Shown one piece after another: positions 15,289 through 23,109 of a stretch of 33,942 bases of DNA; position 1 is the stretch's first letter, and each line of letters begins with the position of its first letter. Location: contig NZ_JAQBOW010000141.1 in the NCBI RefSeq assembly GCF_028287845.1, positions 1 through 33,942 of the forward strand, in the 5' to 3' direction. The notes beneath the pieces were generated by a model. That model ran no database searches and was not told where the DNA came from. It worked only from the letters and a program-made list of their open reading frames with translations. This DNA comes from Mucilaginibacter sp. (GTDB taxonomy: Bacteria > Bacteroidota > Bacteroidia > Sphingobacteriales > Sphingobacteriaceae). Both the position numbers and the translations under genes were made by a program.

Positions 15289-16842
15289 TTACTTAGGCCC
15301 GTAGGTAACAATCGGGATGATCATTTCTTCTAACGAAATACCTCCATGCTGGAAGGTTTCATTATAAAAATTAACAAAATGGTTGTAGTTATTCGGGTAA
15401 ACAAAGTAGGTATCTTCCTTAGCAAATACAAAGCTTGAGCTTACGTGCAGGCGCGGCAGCATAGCATCGTGCGGGTTACGTATATGGAACACATCCTTAG
15501 GATTAAAATTAAGGTTACGCCCTTGTTTATAACGCAGATTGGTGTTTGTATTTCTGTCGCCAATAATTTTGCTTGGCTTTTTAACTCGTATTGTGCCATG
15601 GTCGGTAGTAATAACTACACGCGCTTGTTTTTGCGCTAAAAACTTAAGCAGATCGAACAAAGGCGAGTGCTCGAACCAGGACAGGGTTAATGAACGATAG
15701 GCGGCATCATCACTGGCCAACTCACGTATCATTTGCATATCTGTACGGGCATGCGATAGCATATCCACAAAGTTATATACCACTACGTTCAGGTCATTCT
15801 TCATCAGGTTGCTAATCGAATCATTAAGCGCGCGACCCTCATCTAAGTTTAAAATTTTATGGTATGAGTGTTTGCAATCTTTACGATAAACCCGGGTTAT
15901 CTGGTCGGCTATAAAATCAGATTCGAACAGGTTTTTGCCGCCCTCGTCCTCATCATTTTGCCACATTTCCGGGTAACGTTTTTCCATCTCCAGTGGCATC
16001 AGGCCCGAAAAAATAGAGTTACGCGCGTATTGGGTTGCAGTAGGTAAAATACTATAATAAGTATCTTCCTCTTCCATCCTGAAATATTCTGATATGATAG
16101 GATTAATGATCTTAAACTGATCATACCTTAAGTTATCAATCAATATAAAAAACAAGGGGCCCTTGCCATCCAGTTTCGGGAACACTTTCTTTTTAAATAA
16201 CTGTGTAGAGCTGGTTGGCGCAGTATCGGGGTTTTTTACCCAATCTAAATAATTACGTTCAACAAACTTGCAGAATTGTGTATTGGCCTCTGCCTTTTGC
16301 AGCGTAAGTATTTCGTGCATGCCGGCATCTTCCAGCTGTTGTAATTCAAGCTCCCAGTAAATTAATTTTTTATAAACATCAACCCATTCCTGGTGGTCAA
16401 GGTTATCATTAAGCGTAATACCCAGGTTCCTGAAATCCTGCTGGTAGGCCATGGTGGTTTTTTCGGTTACCAGACGCTTGTTTTCTGTAAGCTTTTTTAT
16501 GGTAAGCAGTATTTGCTTGGGGTGTACGGGTTTAATAAGATAATCGTCAATTTTTGATCCGATGGCATCTTCCATTAAATATTCCTCCTCGTTTTTGGTT
16601 ATCATCACGATAGGAACATCATTGTTTAAATTTTTTATTTGTGCCAGAGTTTCAATTCCGGTTAAACCCGGCATATTTTCATCTAAAAAAACCAAATCAA
16701 AATAGTTATTTTTGAAAGCTTCAACCGCGTCATTTCCGTTAGTTACGGTAGTAACTTTGTAGCCTTTTTCATTTAAAAAAAGTATATGTGGTTTTAACAG
16801 GTCAATCTCGTCATCAGCCCAAAGTATAGTGGTATCCTGCAT
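15289..16842 (-). CDS. porX: PorX, response regulator with PglZ domain controlling type IX secretion
   Basis: A 517-residue regulator. Residues 1-120 are a receiver domain with phospho-acceptor D54 (LVFLDENMPG), acidic pair D10-D11 (WADDE) and K103-equivalent in YLIKPVHP. A helical linker follows, then a PglZ/alkaline-phosphatase-like domain (about 220-517) with IDNLRYDQ, SILPTATQYARN, VYNFVDMLSHAR and ITTDHGTIR, the expected metal-binding segments. In Porphyromonas and Flavobacterium, PorX with the kinase PorY and sigma factor SigP controls type IX secretion genes, and its PglZ domain hydrolyses oligoadenylates. The protein is full length with intact motifs. It is divergent from the HD hydrolase gene across about 170 bases and probably heads an operon with tsaE. 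Confidence 0.94.
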   Translation of the reverse strand: MQDTTILWADDEIDLLKPHILFLNEKGYKVTTVTNGNDAVEAFKNNYFDLVFLDENMPGLTGIETLAQIKNLNNDVPIVMITKNEEEYLMEDAIGSKIDDYLIKPVHPKQILLTIKKLTENKRLVTEKTTMAYQQDFRNLGITLNDNLDHQEWVDVYKKLIYWELELQQLEDAGMHEILTLQKAEANTQFCKFVERNYLDWVKNPDTAPTSSTQLFKKKVFPKLDGKGPLFFILIDNLRYDQFKIINPIISEYFRMEEEDTYYSILPTATQYARNSIFSGLMPLEMEKRYPEMWQNDEDEGGKNLFESDFIADQITRVYRKDCKHSYHKILNLDEGRALNDSISNLMKNDLNVVVYNFVDMLSHARTDMQMIRELASDDAAYRSLTLSWFEHSPLFDLLKFLAQKQARVVITTDHGTIRVKKPSKIIGDRNTNTNLRYKQGRNLNFNPKDVFHIRNPHDAMLPRLHVSSSFVFAKEDTYFVYPNNYNHFVNFYNETFQHGGISLEEMIIPIVTYGPK

Positions 16843-17014
16843 TGTAATATAATTTATAATATCAGTAAAAAAATGCCGTTCAAGTAAATCAGGCAGAAAA
16901 AGCGCAATTTATACTAAACATACCGATATAACCTCAAAGCGAACGTTTTGTTACATATTATGGCAAAGTATTAACAAAAATTAACACTTTTGTTTGCAGC
17001 GAATAAATTACATA

Positions 17015-18247
17015 TTGAATAAGAAGAAAATCATTAACGACCCGGTTTACGGATTTATAACTATACCTACCGAATTGGTGTTTGACTTGATCGAACACCC
17101 TTATTTTCAGCGGTTAAGATATATTAAGCAATTAGGCATGACCCACCTGGTTTATCCGGGAGCGCTGCATACCCGTTTTCATCACGCGCTGGGCGCTATG
17201 CATCTTATGAAGATGGCTATTGAAACTCTGAGGGGAAAAGGCCATGCCATTAGCGCAGAAGAGGAAGAGGCTGTAACTATAGCTATACTACTGCATGATG
17301 TTGGGCACGGCCCGTTTTCGCACGCTTTAGAGAATACTATTGTTAAAGGCGTATCGCATGAAGACATATCCATCATGCTAATGAATAAACTCAACGAGCA
17401 GTTTAATGGGCGCCTTACTATGGCTATTAGTATTTTTATGGATACTTATCACCGGCGTTTTTTACATCAGCTGGTATCAAGTCAGCTGGATATGGATAGG
17501 CTGGATTACCTTAACCGCGACAGCTTCTTTACAGGAGTATCCGAAGGTGTAATCAGTTCTGACCGCATCATTAAAATGCTTAATGTAAAAGACGACAATG
17601 TGGTTATTGAAGAAAAGGGCATTTACTCTGTAGAGAAATTTATTATAGCGCGCCGTTTAATGTACTGGCAGGTTTACCTGCATAAAACCGTTATAGCTGC
17701 CGAGCAGCTGTTGGTTAAAATACTCGAACGCAGTAGAGAATTGGTTTTAAGAGGAGAAAAATTATTTGCTACACCGGCCCTTAATCATTTTTTGACCAGG
17801 GAACTGGTAAAAGAAGAATTTATACAAGACGGCCACCTGGAAATATTTACCCGCTTGGATGATACCGATATTTTATCGGCAGTAAAAGTTTGGGCCCATA
17901 ACGATGACTTTGTGCTGGCCAAATTATGTGACGATTTTGTACACCGCAAACTTTTTCAAGTTGATATTACCAACGAACCGGCTGATAAGCAATTGGTAGC
18001 CGATTTAATTGCGAATGCCGTTGCAAAATATGGTATTACTAAAACGGAAGCTGGTTATTTTGTTTTTACTGATGCTATTAGAAATAATGCCTATAGAGTA
18101 GGCGATGGCAATATTGGCGTATTAATGAAAGATGGAACTATAAAAGATATTGCAGCAGCCAGTGATTACTCAAATTTAGAGGCATTGGCTAAAACGATAG
18201 AAAAAAATACACTTTGCTACAGTAAAGATTTGGTGAGTAAATATTAG
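17015..18247 (+). CDS. HD-domain nucleoside phosphate hydrolase (COG1078 type)
   Basis: A 410-residue HD superfamily phosphohydrolase. The metal-binding residues are visible as H57 (RFHHALG), H94-D95 (LLHDVGHGPFSH) and the late aspartate in SSQLDMDRLDYLNRDS. The N-terminus KKIINDPVYGFITIP followed by HPYFQRLRYIKQLG is characteristic of the dGTPase/SAMHD1-like subgroup widespread in Bacteroidota; the actual substrate is not known. I use the TTG at 17015, giving MNKKKIINDPVYGF, which matches the usual start of the family; a TTG at 16994 would add seven residues. No ATG is available. It is divergent from porX and precedes the lpx block. Confidence 0.88.
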   Translation: MNKKKIINDPVYGFITIPTELVFDLIEHPYFQRLRYIKQLGMTHLVYPGALHTRFHHALGAMHLMKMAIETLRGKGHAISAEEEEAVTIAILLHDVGHGPFSHALENTIVKGVSHEDISIMLMNKLNEQFNGRLTMAISIFMDTYHRRFLHQLVSSQLDMDRLDYLNRDSFFTGVSEGVISSDRIIKMLNVKDDNVVIEEKGIYSVEKFIIARRLMYWQVYLHKTVIAAEQLLVKILERSRELVLRGEKLFATPALNHFLTRELVKEEFIQDGHLEIFTRLDDTDILSAVKVWAHNDDFVLAKLCDDFVHRKLFQVDITNEPADKQLVADLIANAVAKYGITKTEAGYFVFTDAIRNNAYRVGDGNIGVLMKDGTIKDIAAASDYSNLEALAKTIEKNTLCYSKDLVSKY

Positions 18248-18249
18248 TT

Positions 18250-18335
18250 ATTAGAGACGGAAGATTAGCTAATGGCTAATCTTTATGCGCTACAATGAGC
18301 CCCTGATCTTAATTAACTAATCTTCAATCTCTAAT
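18250..18335. repeat. Imperfect inverted repeat with seven-base period before lpxD
   Basis: The arms 18250-18273 and 18312-18335 are complementary at 21 of 24 positions. An inner hairpin 18261-18269/18275-18283 is perfect over nine bases and lies right behind the HD gene, so it may double as its terminator. The right arm reads as loose seven-base units (AACTAAT, CTTCAAT, CTCTAAT, CTTTAAC, AACTAAT) running up to the lpxD promoter. Confidence 0.65.
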
Positions 18336-18352
18336 CTTTAACAACTAATTAA

Positions 18353-18360
18353 TAACTTTG
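18353..18360 (+). promoter_or_regulatory. -7 promoter element of lpxD
   Basis: TAACTTTG matches TAnnTTTG exactly and ends four bases before the lpxD start codon at 18365. It predicts a leaderless or nearly leaderless lpx operon transcript. Confidence 0.5.
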
Positions 18361-18364
18361 CCCA

Positions 18365-19405
18365 ATGCAATTTACCGCCCAGCAAATAGCTTTAGTACTC
18401 AACGGAACAGTTGAAGGTGACCCGTTAGTAGCGGTTAATCGACTGGCTAAAATAGAAGAAGCCGGTGAAGGCTCGCTTTCATTTTTGGCTAATCCTAAAT
18501 ATGAGCAGTACCTGTACAGCACCAATGCTTCCATAGTTATTGTTAATAATGATCTGGTACTTGCCAATATGGTAAAGGCTACGCTGATACGGGTAGAAAA
18601 TGCCTACAGCGCATTTTCTGTATTGCTTGAACAATACAATACCATAAAATTAAATAAAAGCGGTATTGAGCAGCCTTGCTATATAGACCCATCGGCACAA
18701 ATTGGCCAGAATGTGTACATAGGCGCGTTCGCTTATATCGGCCCTGGTGTTAAACTGGGCGATAACAGCAAGGTTTACCCTAATGCTTACATTGGTGATA
18801 ATGTAAGCATCGGTAAAAACGTTACGCTGTTCTCGGGCGTGAAGGTATATTTTGATTGTGTTTTGGGTGATAATGTAATTGTACACTCGGGCGCAATAGT
18901 TGGCAGCGATGGTTTTGGGTTTGCACCCAATGCCGACGGCACTTATCAAAAAATAGCCCAAATAGGTAATGTGATTCTGGAGGACAATGTTGAGGTTGGC
19001 TCCAATACCACTATTGACAGGGCAACCATGGGGTCGACCATTATACGCAAAGGCGTGAAGCTGGATAACCTGATACAGATAGCACACAACGTAGAGATAG
19101 GCAGTAATACCGTTATAGCTGCACAAACCGGAATATCCGGCAGTACCAAGATTGGTGAACAGGTAATATTAGGCGGCCAGGTTGGCGTGGTGGGGCATAT
19201 TAACATTGCCAAAGGATCACAAGTGCAGGCACAATCAGGCATAAGCCGTACTATTGTTGACGAAAATAAAAAATGGGCCGGAAGCCCGGCGGTCGCGTAT
19301 AACAACAATATGCGGTCACAAGTCGTTATACAACGCCTGCCCGATCTGGAAAAAAGAATTGAAGAATTAGAAAAAATAATTGCTGAACTGCGTAAGGACA
19401 GTTAA
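18365..19405 (+). CDS. lpxD: UDP-3-O-(3-hydroxyacyl)glucosamine N-acyltransferase
   Basis: Third enzyme of lipid A synthesis, adding the N-linked hydroxyacyl chain from ACP. The 346-residue protein has an N-terminal uridine-binding domain (about 1-100, with SLSFLANPKY), a left-handed beta helix of hexapeptide repeats (about 102-320) and a C-terminal helix (PDLEKRIEELEKIIAELRK). The catalytic histidine is H241 (IQIAHNVEIG), matching H239 of the E. coli enzyme, and GSDGFGFAP is the usual acyl-pocket motif. The ATG is set by the promoter element just upstream. It is the first gene of the lpxD, lpxC-fabZ, lpxA block; the next start is 83 bases away across a long hairpin. Confidence 0.96.
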   Translation: MQFTAQQIALVLNGTVEGDPLVAVNRLAKIEEAGEGSLSFLANPKYEQYLYSTNASIVIVNNDLVLANMVKATLIRVENAYSAFSVLLEQYNTIKLNKSGIEQPCYIDPSAQIGQNVYIGAFAYIGPGVKLGDNSKVYPNAYIGDNVSIGKNVTLFSGVKVYFDCVLGDNVIVHSGAIVGSDGFGFAPNADGTYQKIAQIGNVILEDNVEVGSNTTIDRATMGSTIIRKGVKLDNLIQIAHNVEIGSNTVIAAQTGISGSTKIGEQVILGGQVGVVGHINIAKGSQVQAQSGISRTIVDENKKWAGSPAVAYNNNMRSQVVIQRLPDLEKRIEELEKIIAELRKDS

Positions 19406-19480
19406 TTAGTCATTGGTCATTAGTTAATTGGGCAATGACGCCCAATTAACTAATGACCAATGACTAATGACCAATGAACT
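19405..19480. repeat. 29-bp perfect hairpin with seven-base units between lpxD and lpxC-fabZ
   Basis: The arms 19405-19433 and 19440-19468 pair perfectly over 29 bases around a six-base AATGAC loop. The right side continues as seven-base units AATGACC, AATGACT, AATGACC, AATGAAC (19453-19480). The left arm begins at the last base of the lpxD stop codon, and the repeat ends nine bases before the lpxC start. Any transcript running from lpxD into lpxC must fold or pass this stem. Confidence 0.85.
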
Positions 19481-19488
19481 AACAAAGA

Positions 19489-20901
19489 ATGAATATAAAA
19501 CAAAGAACTATTAAGGCGCCTGTTTCTGTTTCGGGTTCAGGGTTGCACACCGGCGAAAAGGTGACGATGACTTTTAAACCCGCTCCCGAAAACCATGGCT
19601 ATAAATTTAGAAGGATAGATATAGAGGGCATGCCAATTATTGATGCCGATGTAGATAACGTTACTGATACCTCACGTGGTACCACCATCTCGCAAAACGG
19701 TGCGAGCGTAAGCACTATAGAACACGTATTGGCCGCTTTGGTGGGCTTAGAGGTAGATAATGTGCTTATTGATATGGATGGCCCCGAAACCCCCATAATG
19801 GACGGCAGCTCTATACAGTTTGTTGATGCCATGTCGGCAATAGGGTTTGTTGATCAGGAAGCCGACCGCGAATATTACCACATACCTTATAACATACATT
19901 ATTCTGAACCTGACCGGAAAGTTGAAATGGTGGCTATGCCATTAGATGATGATTACCGTTTTACCTGCATGGTTGATTATAACTCGCAGGTTTTGGGCAG
20001 CCAGCATGCAAGCATATCGTCAATAACAGAGTTTGTTGATGACATTGCTTCATGCCGCACCTTTTGCTTTTTGCATGAGCTGGAAATGTTGTTAAAGCAT
20101 GACCTGATAAAAGGCGGTGATTTGAATAATGCCATAGTAGTAGTTGATAAAGATGTTGACGATGAAGAGCTGGCACATTTAGCCAAGCTATTTAACCGCA
20201 AGGATATTAAAGTTGCACCGCAGGGTATATTAAACAATATTGAACTGCGCCACCAAAACGAGCCGGCAAGGCATAAGTTGCTGGATATGATAGGTGATTT
20301 GGCGCTGGTGGGTGTCCCCATCCGCGGACATATTATGGCGGCCAGGCCCGGCCATGCTGCAAACGTAGCCTTTGCTAAGAAAATAAAAACCCTTATCAAA
20401 AAGGAGCGCAGCCGGAAACACTTTAAGGTTTACGATCCTAACATGAAGCCGGTTTATGATACCGTGCAGATAATGAATATTTTGCCGCACCGCTACCCCA
20501 TGTTAATGATCGATAAAATATTGGAATTAACAAAAAACCATGTGGTAGGGTTAAAGAATGTAACCATGAACGAAGGAATATTTATGGGCCATTTTCCCGG
20601 CGCGCCATTGTTCCCCGGTGTGCTGCAAATTGAGGCTATGGCACAAACCGGGGGTATACTGGTTTTAAATACCGTACCCGATCCGCAAAACTATATCACC
20701 CTGTTTTTAAAAATAGAAAATGCCCGTTTTAAAGATAAAGTTGTACCGGGCGATACCCTGATATTTCATTGTAATTTAATAGCACCTATACGCCGTGGTA
20801 TTGCACAAATGAAAGGCATTGGCATGGTAGGTGAGCGTATAGTGGTAGAGGCCGAGTTAATGGCACAAATTGTTAAAAAAACAAAAATTGAAGAAGTATG
20901 A
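19489..20901 (+). CDS. lpxC-fabZ: Bifunctional UDP-3-O-acyl-GlcNAc deacetylase / 3-hydroxyacyl-ACP dehydratase
   Basis: A natural fusion typical of Bacteroidota. Residues 1-305 are LpxC, the zinc deacetylase that commits to lipid A; the zinc ligands are H79 (STIEHVLAAL), H262 and D266 (RHKLLDMIGD), and the catalytic base region includes H289 (RPGH). Residues 322-470 are FabZ, the hot-dog dehydratase of fatty acid synthesis, with ILPHRYPMLMIDKI, catalytic H368 (GHFPGAPLFPG) and E382 (QIEAMAQTGG). Joining the two couples the supply of hydroxyacyl chains with lipid A synthesis. The stop codon overlaps the lpxA start by four bases (ATGA), so translation is likely coupled. Confidence 0.97.
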   Translation: MNIKQRTIKAPVSVSGSGLHTGEKVTMTFKPAPENHGYKFRRIDIEGMPIIDADVDNVTDTSRGTTISQNGASVSTIEHVLAALVGLEVDNVLIDMDGPETPIMDGSSIQFVDAMSAIGFVDQEADREYYHIPYNIHYSEPDRKVEMVAMPLDDDYRFTCMVDYNSQVLGSQHASISSITEFVDDIASCRTFCFLHELEMLLKHDLIKGGDLNNAIVVVDKDVDDEELAHLAKLFNRKDIKVAPQGILNNIELRHQNEPARHKLLDMIGDLALVGVPIRGHIMAARPGHAANVAFAKKIKTLIKKERSRKHFKVYDPNMKPVYDTVQIMNILPHRYPMLMIDKILELTKNHVVGLKNVTMNEGIFMGHFPGAPLFPGVLQIEAMAQTGGILVLNTVPDPQNYITLFLKIENARFKDKVVPGDTLIFHCNLIAPIRRGIAQMKGIGMVGERIVVEAELMAQIVKKTKIEEV

Positions 20902-21683
20902 TCCAGCCATTAGCATATATACACCCACAGGCCAAAATAGCCGACAATGTAGTGATTGAACCCTTTGTTACCATACATAAGGATGTTGAGATAGGCGAAG
21001 GCACCTGGATAGGCTCTAACTCTGTAATTATGGATGGCGCCCGCATAGGTAAAAATTGCCGCATATTCCCGGGCGCTGTAGTTTCTGCACCACCGCAGGA
21101 TCTGAAATACAAAGGCGAGCCAAGTACCGTTACTATTGGGGATAATACCGTCATCCGCGAATGCGTGACCCTTAACCGCGGTACTGCTTTAGATAAAAAC
21201 ACAACCACTATAGGCAGCAATTGCCTGTTAATGGCCTATGTACACGTAGCGCACGATTGCGTTATTGGCGATAATGTAATTATTGCAAACGCTGTGCAGC
21301 TTGCCGGTCACATTAACGTATATGATTATGCTTTCATAGGCGGCACATCGGCCGTACACCAGTTTGTAGAGATAGGCGCGCATAGCATGATATCCGGCGG
21401 ATCGTTAGTTCGTAAAGACGTGCCGCCATTTACAAAGGCCGGTCGCGAGCCGTTATCATATATCGGTATAAACTCGGTTGGTTTGCGCCGAAGGGGATTT
21501 TCTGCTACTACTATTAATGAGATACAAGAGATCTATCGTATTATATTTTTGAAGAAGTATAACATGACAAAAGCGCTTGATATTATTGAAGCTGAATTTA
21601 ACCCAACTGTTGAGCGCGACGAAATCATAAACTTCGTGCAGAACTCGCAGCGTGGCATCATGAAGGGGTTTGGCAGCAGTTAG
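20898..21683 (+). CDS. lpxA: UDP-N-acetylglucosamine O-acyltransferase
   Basis: First enzyme of lipid A synthesis, moving a 3-hydroxyacyl chain from ACP to the 3-OH of UDP-GlcNAc. The 261-residue trimeric protein has hexapeptide repeats (about 5-185) and an alpha-helical C-terminal domain. The catalytic histidine is H119 in VHVAHDCVIGDN, matching H125 of E. coli, with H116 as its neighbour. The start overlaps the lpxC-fabZ stop by four bases. Unlike the E. coli order, lpxD comes first here, before lpxC-fabZ and lpxA. It is followed by another heptad-type repeat region. Confidence 0.96.
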   Translation: MIQPLAYIHPQAKIADNVVIEPFVTIHKDVEIGEGTWIGSNSVIMDGARIGKNCRIFPGAVVSAPPQDLKYKGEPSTVTIGDNTVIRECVTLNRGTALDKNTTTIGSNCLLMAYVHVAHDCVIGDNVIIANAVQLAGHINVYDYAFIGGTSAVHQFVEIGAHSMISGGSLVRKDVPPFTKAGREPLSYIGINSVGLRRRGFSATTINEIQEIYRIIFLKKYNMTKALDIIEAEFNPTVERDEIINFVQNSQRGIMKGFGSS

Positions 21684-21800
21684 TCATTGGTCACTGGTCA
21701 TTAGTCATTAGTAATGTGGGTTAGGCCTGGCAACATGACGGATCGGTTAATATCAAAAGGTTCGCACAAATGACAAATGACAAATGACAATTGACAAAAT
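21683..21800. repeat. Seven-base tandem repeats between lpxA and the ABC ATPase gene
   Basis: Two blocks are present. At 21683-21717 there are GTCATTG, GTCACTG, GTCATTA, GTCATTA, GTAATGT. At 21766-21793 there are three copies of ACAAATG and one ACAATTG. The first block starts inside the lpxA stop codon; the second contains the start codon of the ABC gene (21784) and two more ATGs seven bases apart (21770, 21777) in other frames, each closing after five codons. Confidence 0.8.
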
Positions 21801-22416
21801 ATCCATCATGCTAAATCAAATTGGCCGTCGTTTTAACCGCGACTGGATTTTCAGGGGAGTTGATTGTGTTTTTACCAGTGGAGAAAGCTATGCAATATTG
21901 GGCCCGAACGGTTCGGGAAAATCAACATTATTACAAATATTGAATGGCAGCCTGACACCATCTGCAGGGACAATAAACTATTTTTTTGAGGGTATACCGG
22001 TTGATGTTGAGCAGGTTTTTCAGCACCTAAGCTTTGCTGCCCCATACCTTGAACTAATTGAGGAGTTTACGCTGGAAGAAATGATAGACTTTCATTTTAA
22101 ATTTAAAAAATACAAAACAGGTATGGATAAAGCGGCAGTTATTAACCTGCTTAACTTGCCCGGCAGTATGCACAAGCTGATCCGTTATTTCTCATCAGGC
22201 ATGAAACAGCGGGTAAAACTGGCGCTGGCTTTTTGTGCCGATACCCCCATACTAATGCTGGATGAACCCACCAGTAACCTTGATACGCAAGGTGTTGATT
22301 GGTATTTAAATTTGGTACAGCAATTCGCACTGAACCGCTTAACTGTTGTCTGTTCTAACCAGGAGCATGAGTATAGCTTTTGTAAGCATAGGCTAAGTAT
22401 AACTGATTATAAATAA
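21784..22416 (+). CDS. Orphan ABC transporter ATP-binding protein
   Basis: A 210-residue single ABC ATPase domain. Walker A is GPNGSGKST (about 39-47), the signature is SSGMKQR, and Walker B is ILMLDEPTSNLD. The position of the H-loop, usually a histidine after the second beta strand, reads VVCSNQEHEY, so an asparagine takes the place of the switch histidine. No permease gene is adjacent. The location downstream of lpxA suggests a link to envelope biogenesis but does not prove one. The start codon lies within the seven-base repeat; an internal ATG at 21808 would remove eight residues and part of the first strand, so I prefer 21784. Confidence 0.88.
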   Translation: MTIDKISIMLNQIGRRFNRDWIFRGVDCVFTSGESYAILGPNGSGKSTLLQILNGSLTPSAGTINYFFEGIPVDVEQVFQHLSFAAPYLELIEEFTLEEMIDFHFKFKKYKTGMDKAAVINLLNLPGSMHKLIRYFSSGMKQRVKLALAFCADTPILMLDEPTSNLDTQGVDWYLNLVQQFALNRLTVVCSNQEHEYSFCKHRLSITDYK

Positions 22417-22418
22417 CA

Positions 22419-22458
22419 AGGTAAAATCCTTTTAACTTTTACCTCTAACTTTTCACCC
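22419..22458. repeat. Seven-base-period stretch and small hairpin before efp
   Basis: The sequence runs as loose units TTTTAAC, TTTTACC, TCTAACT, TTTCACC, and the ends AGGTAAAA (22419-22426) and TTTTACCT (22437-22444) are complementary. It could be a weak terminator for the ABC gene and belongs with the other heptad junctions of this block. Confidence 0.45.
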
Positions 22459-22472
22459 CACCTCTCCCCTTG

Positions 22473-22500
22473 TATCTTTGCCCGTAACTAACTAATTTTG
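22473..22500 (+). promoter_or_regulatory. Two tandem -7 promoter elements upstream of efp
   Basis: TATCTTTG at 22473-22480 and TAATTTTG at 22493-22500 both match TAnnTTTG exactly, giving leaders of roughly 30 and 10-15 bases before the efp ATG at 22520. Two start sites would suit a strongly expressed translation factor. Confidence 0.45.
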
Positions 22501-22519
22501 CGCCTCAATATAAATTGTT

Positions 22520-23083
22520 ATGTCTAAAGCATCCGAAATAAAAAATGGCAACATACTTCGTTTTAACGGAGAATTGTTACAGGTAGAAGAATTTTTACAC
22601 CGTACACCAGGTAACCTGCGCGCTTTTTACCAGGCACGCATGCGTAATGTAAAGAGCGGAAAATTGGTTGAATACCGTTTCCGTACCGACGAGGATGTAA
22701 CTATTGCCCGTGTTGAAACAAACAATTACCAATATTTATATGATGACGGTTCTGGACTGGTTATCATGGATAACGATACTTACGATCAGCATACTGTACC
22801 TAAGGCTCTGTTTGGCAATGCCGTAAAATTTTTAAAAGAAGGAATGAATGTTATAGTCGCTTTTGAAAGCGAAGAACCTATAATGGGCCAGATACCCGGA
22901 TCAGCCGAATTGGAAATTACTTATACCGAGCCAGCCGTAAAAGGCGATACCTCAACAGGCGCGCTAAAGAAAGCTACCGTTGAAACCGGCGCGGAAATTA
23001 ACGTTCCGCTGTTTATCAATATTGGTGATAAGGTAAAAGTTGATACGGCAAGCGGCTCATACGTTGAACGGGTGAAGGGGTAG
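22520..23083 (+). CDS. efp: Elongation factor P
   Basis: A 187-residue, three-domain translation factor that rescues ribosomes at polyproline stretches. The C-terminal signature ITYTEPAVKGDTSTGALKKA and the ending SYVERVKG are typical. The tip loop of domain I, where E. coli has the modified K34 (PGKGQ), reads RTPGNLRAF, with N32 at that place and no lysine or rhamnosyl-type arginine exactly there; R34 is two residues further. Comparable loops exist in related Bacteroidota as far as I recall, so it is probably a lineage feature. It has its own tandem promoter elements and a strong terminator. Confidence 0.96.
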   Translation: MSKASEIKNGNILRFNGELLQVEEFLHRTPGNLRAFYQARMRNVKSGKLVEYRFRTDEDVTIARVETNNYQYLYDDGSGLVIMDNDTYDQHTVPKALFGNAVKFLKEGMNVIVAFESEEPIMGQIPGSAELEITYTEPAVKGDTSTGALKKATVETGAEINVPLFINIGDKVKVDTASGSYVERVKG

Positions 23084-23109
23084 ACCCCACAGCCCTAAAA
23101 GCATAAAAT

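Noticed and set aside
19977..20399. Long antisense open frame inside lpxC-fabZ
   Set aside because: Fully covered by a gene with intact catalytic motifs; the translated product is low in helix or motif structure and is a shadow.
19405..21800. CRISPR array
   Set aside because: The units are seven bases with no spacers of constant length and no cas genes nearby.
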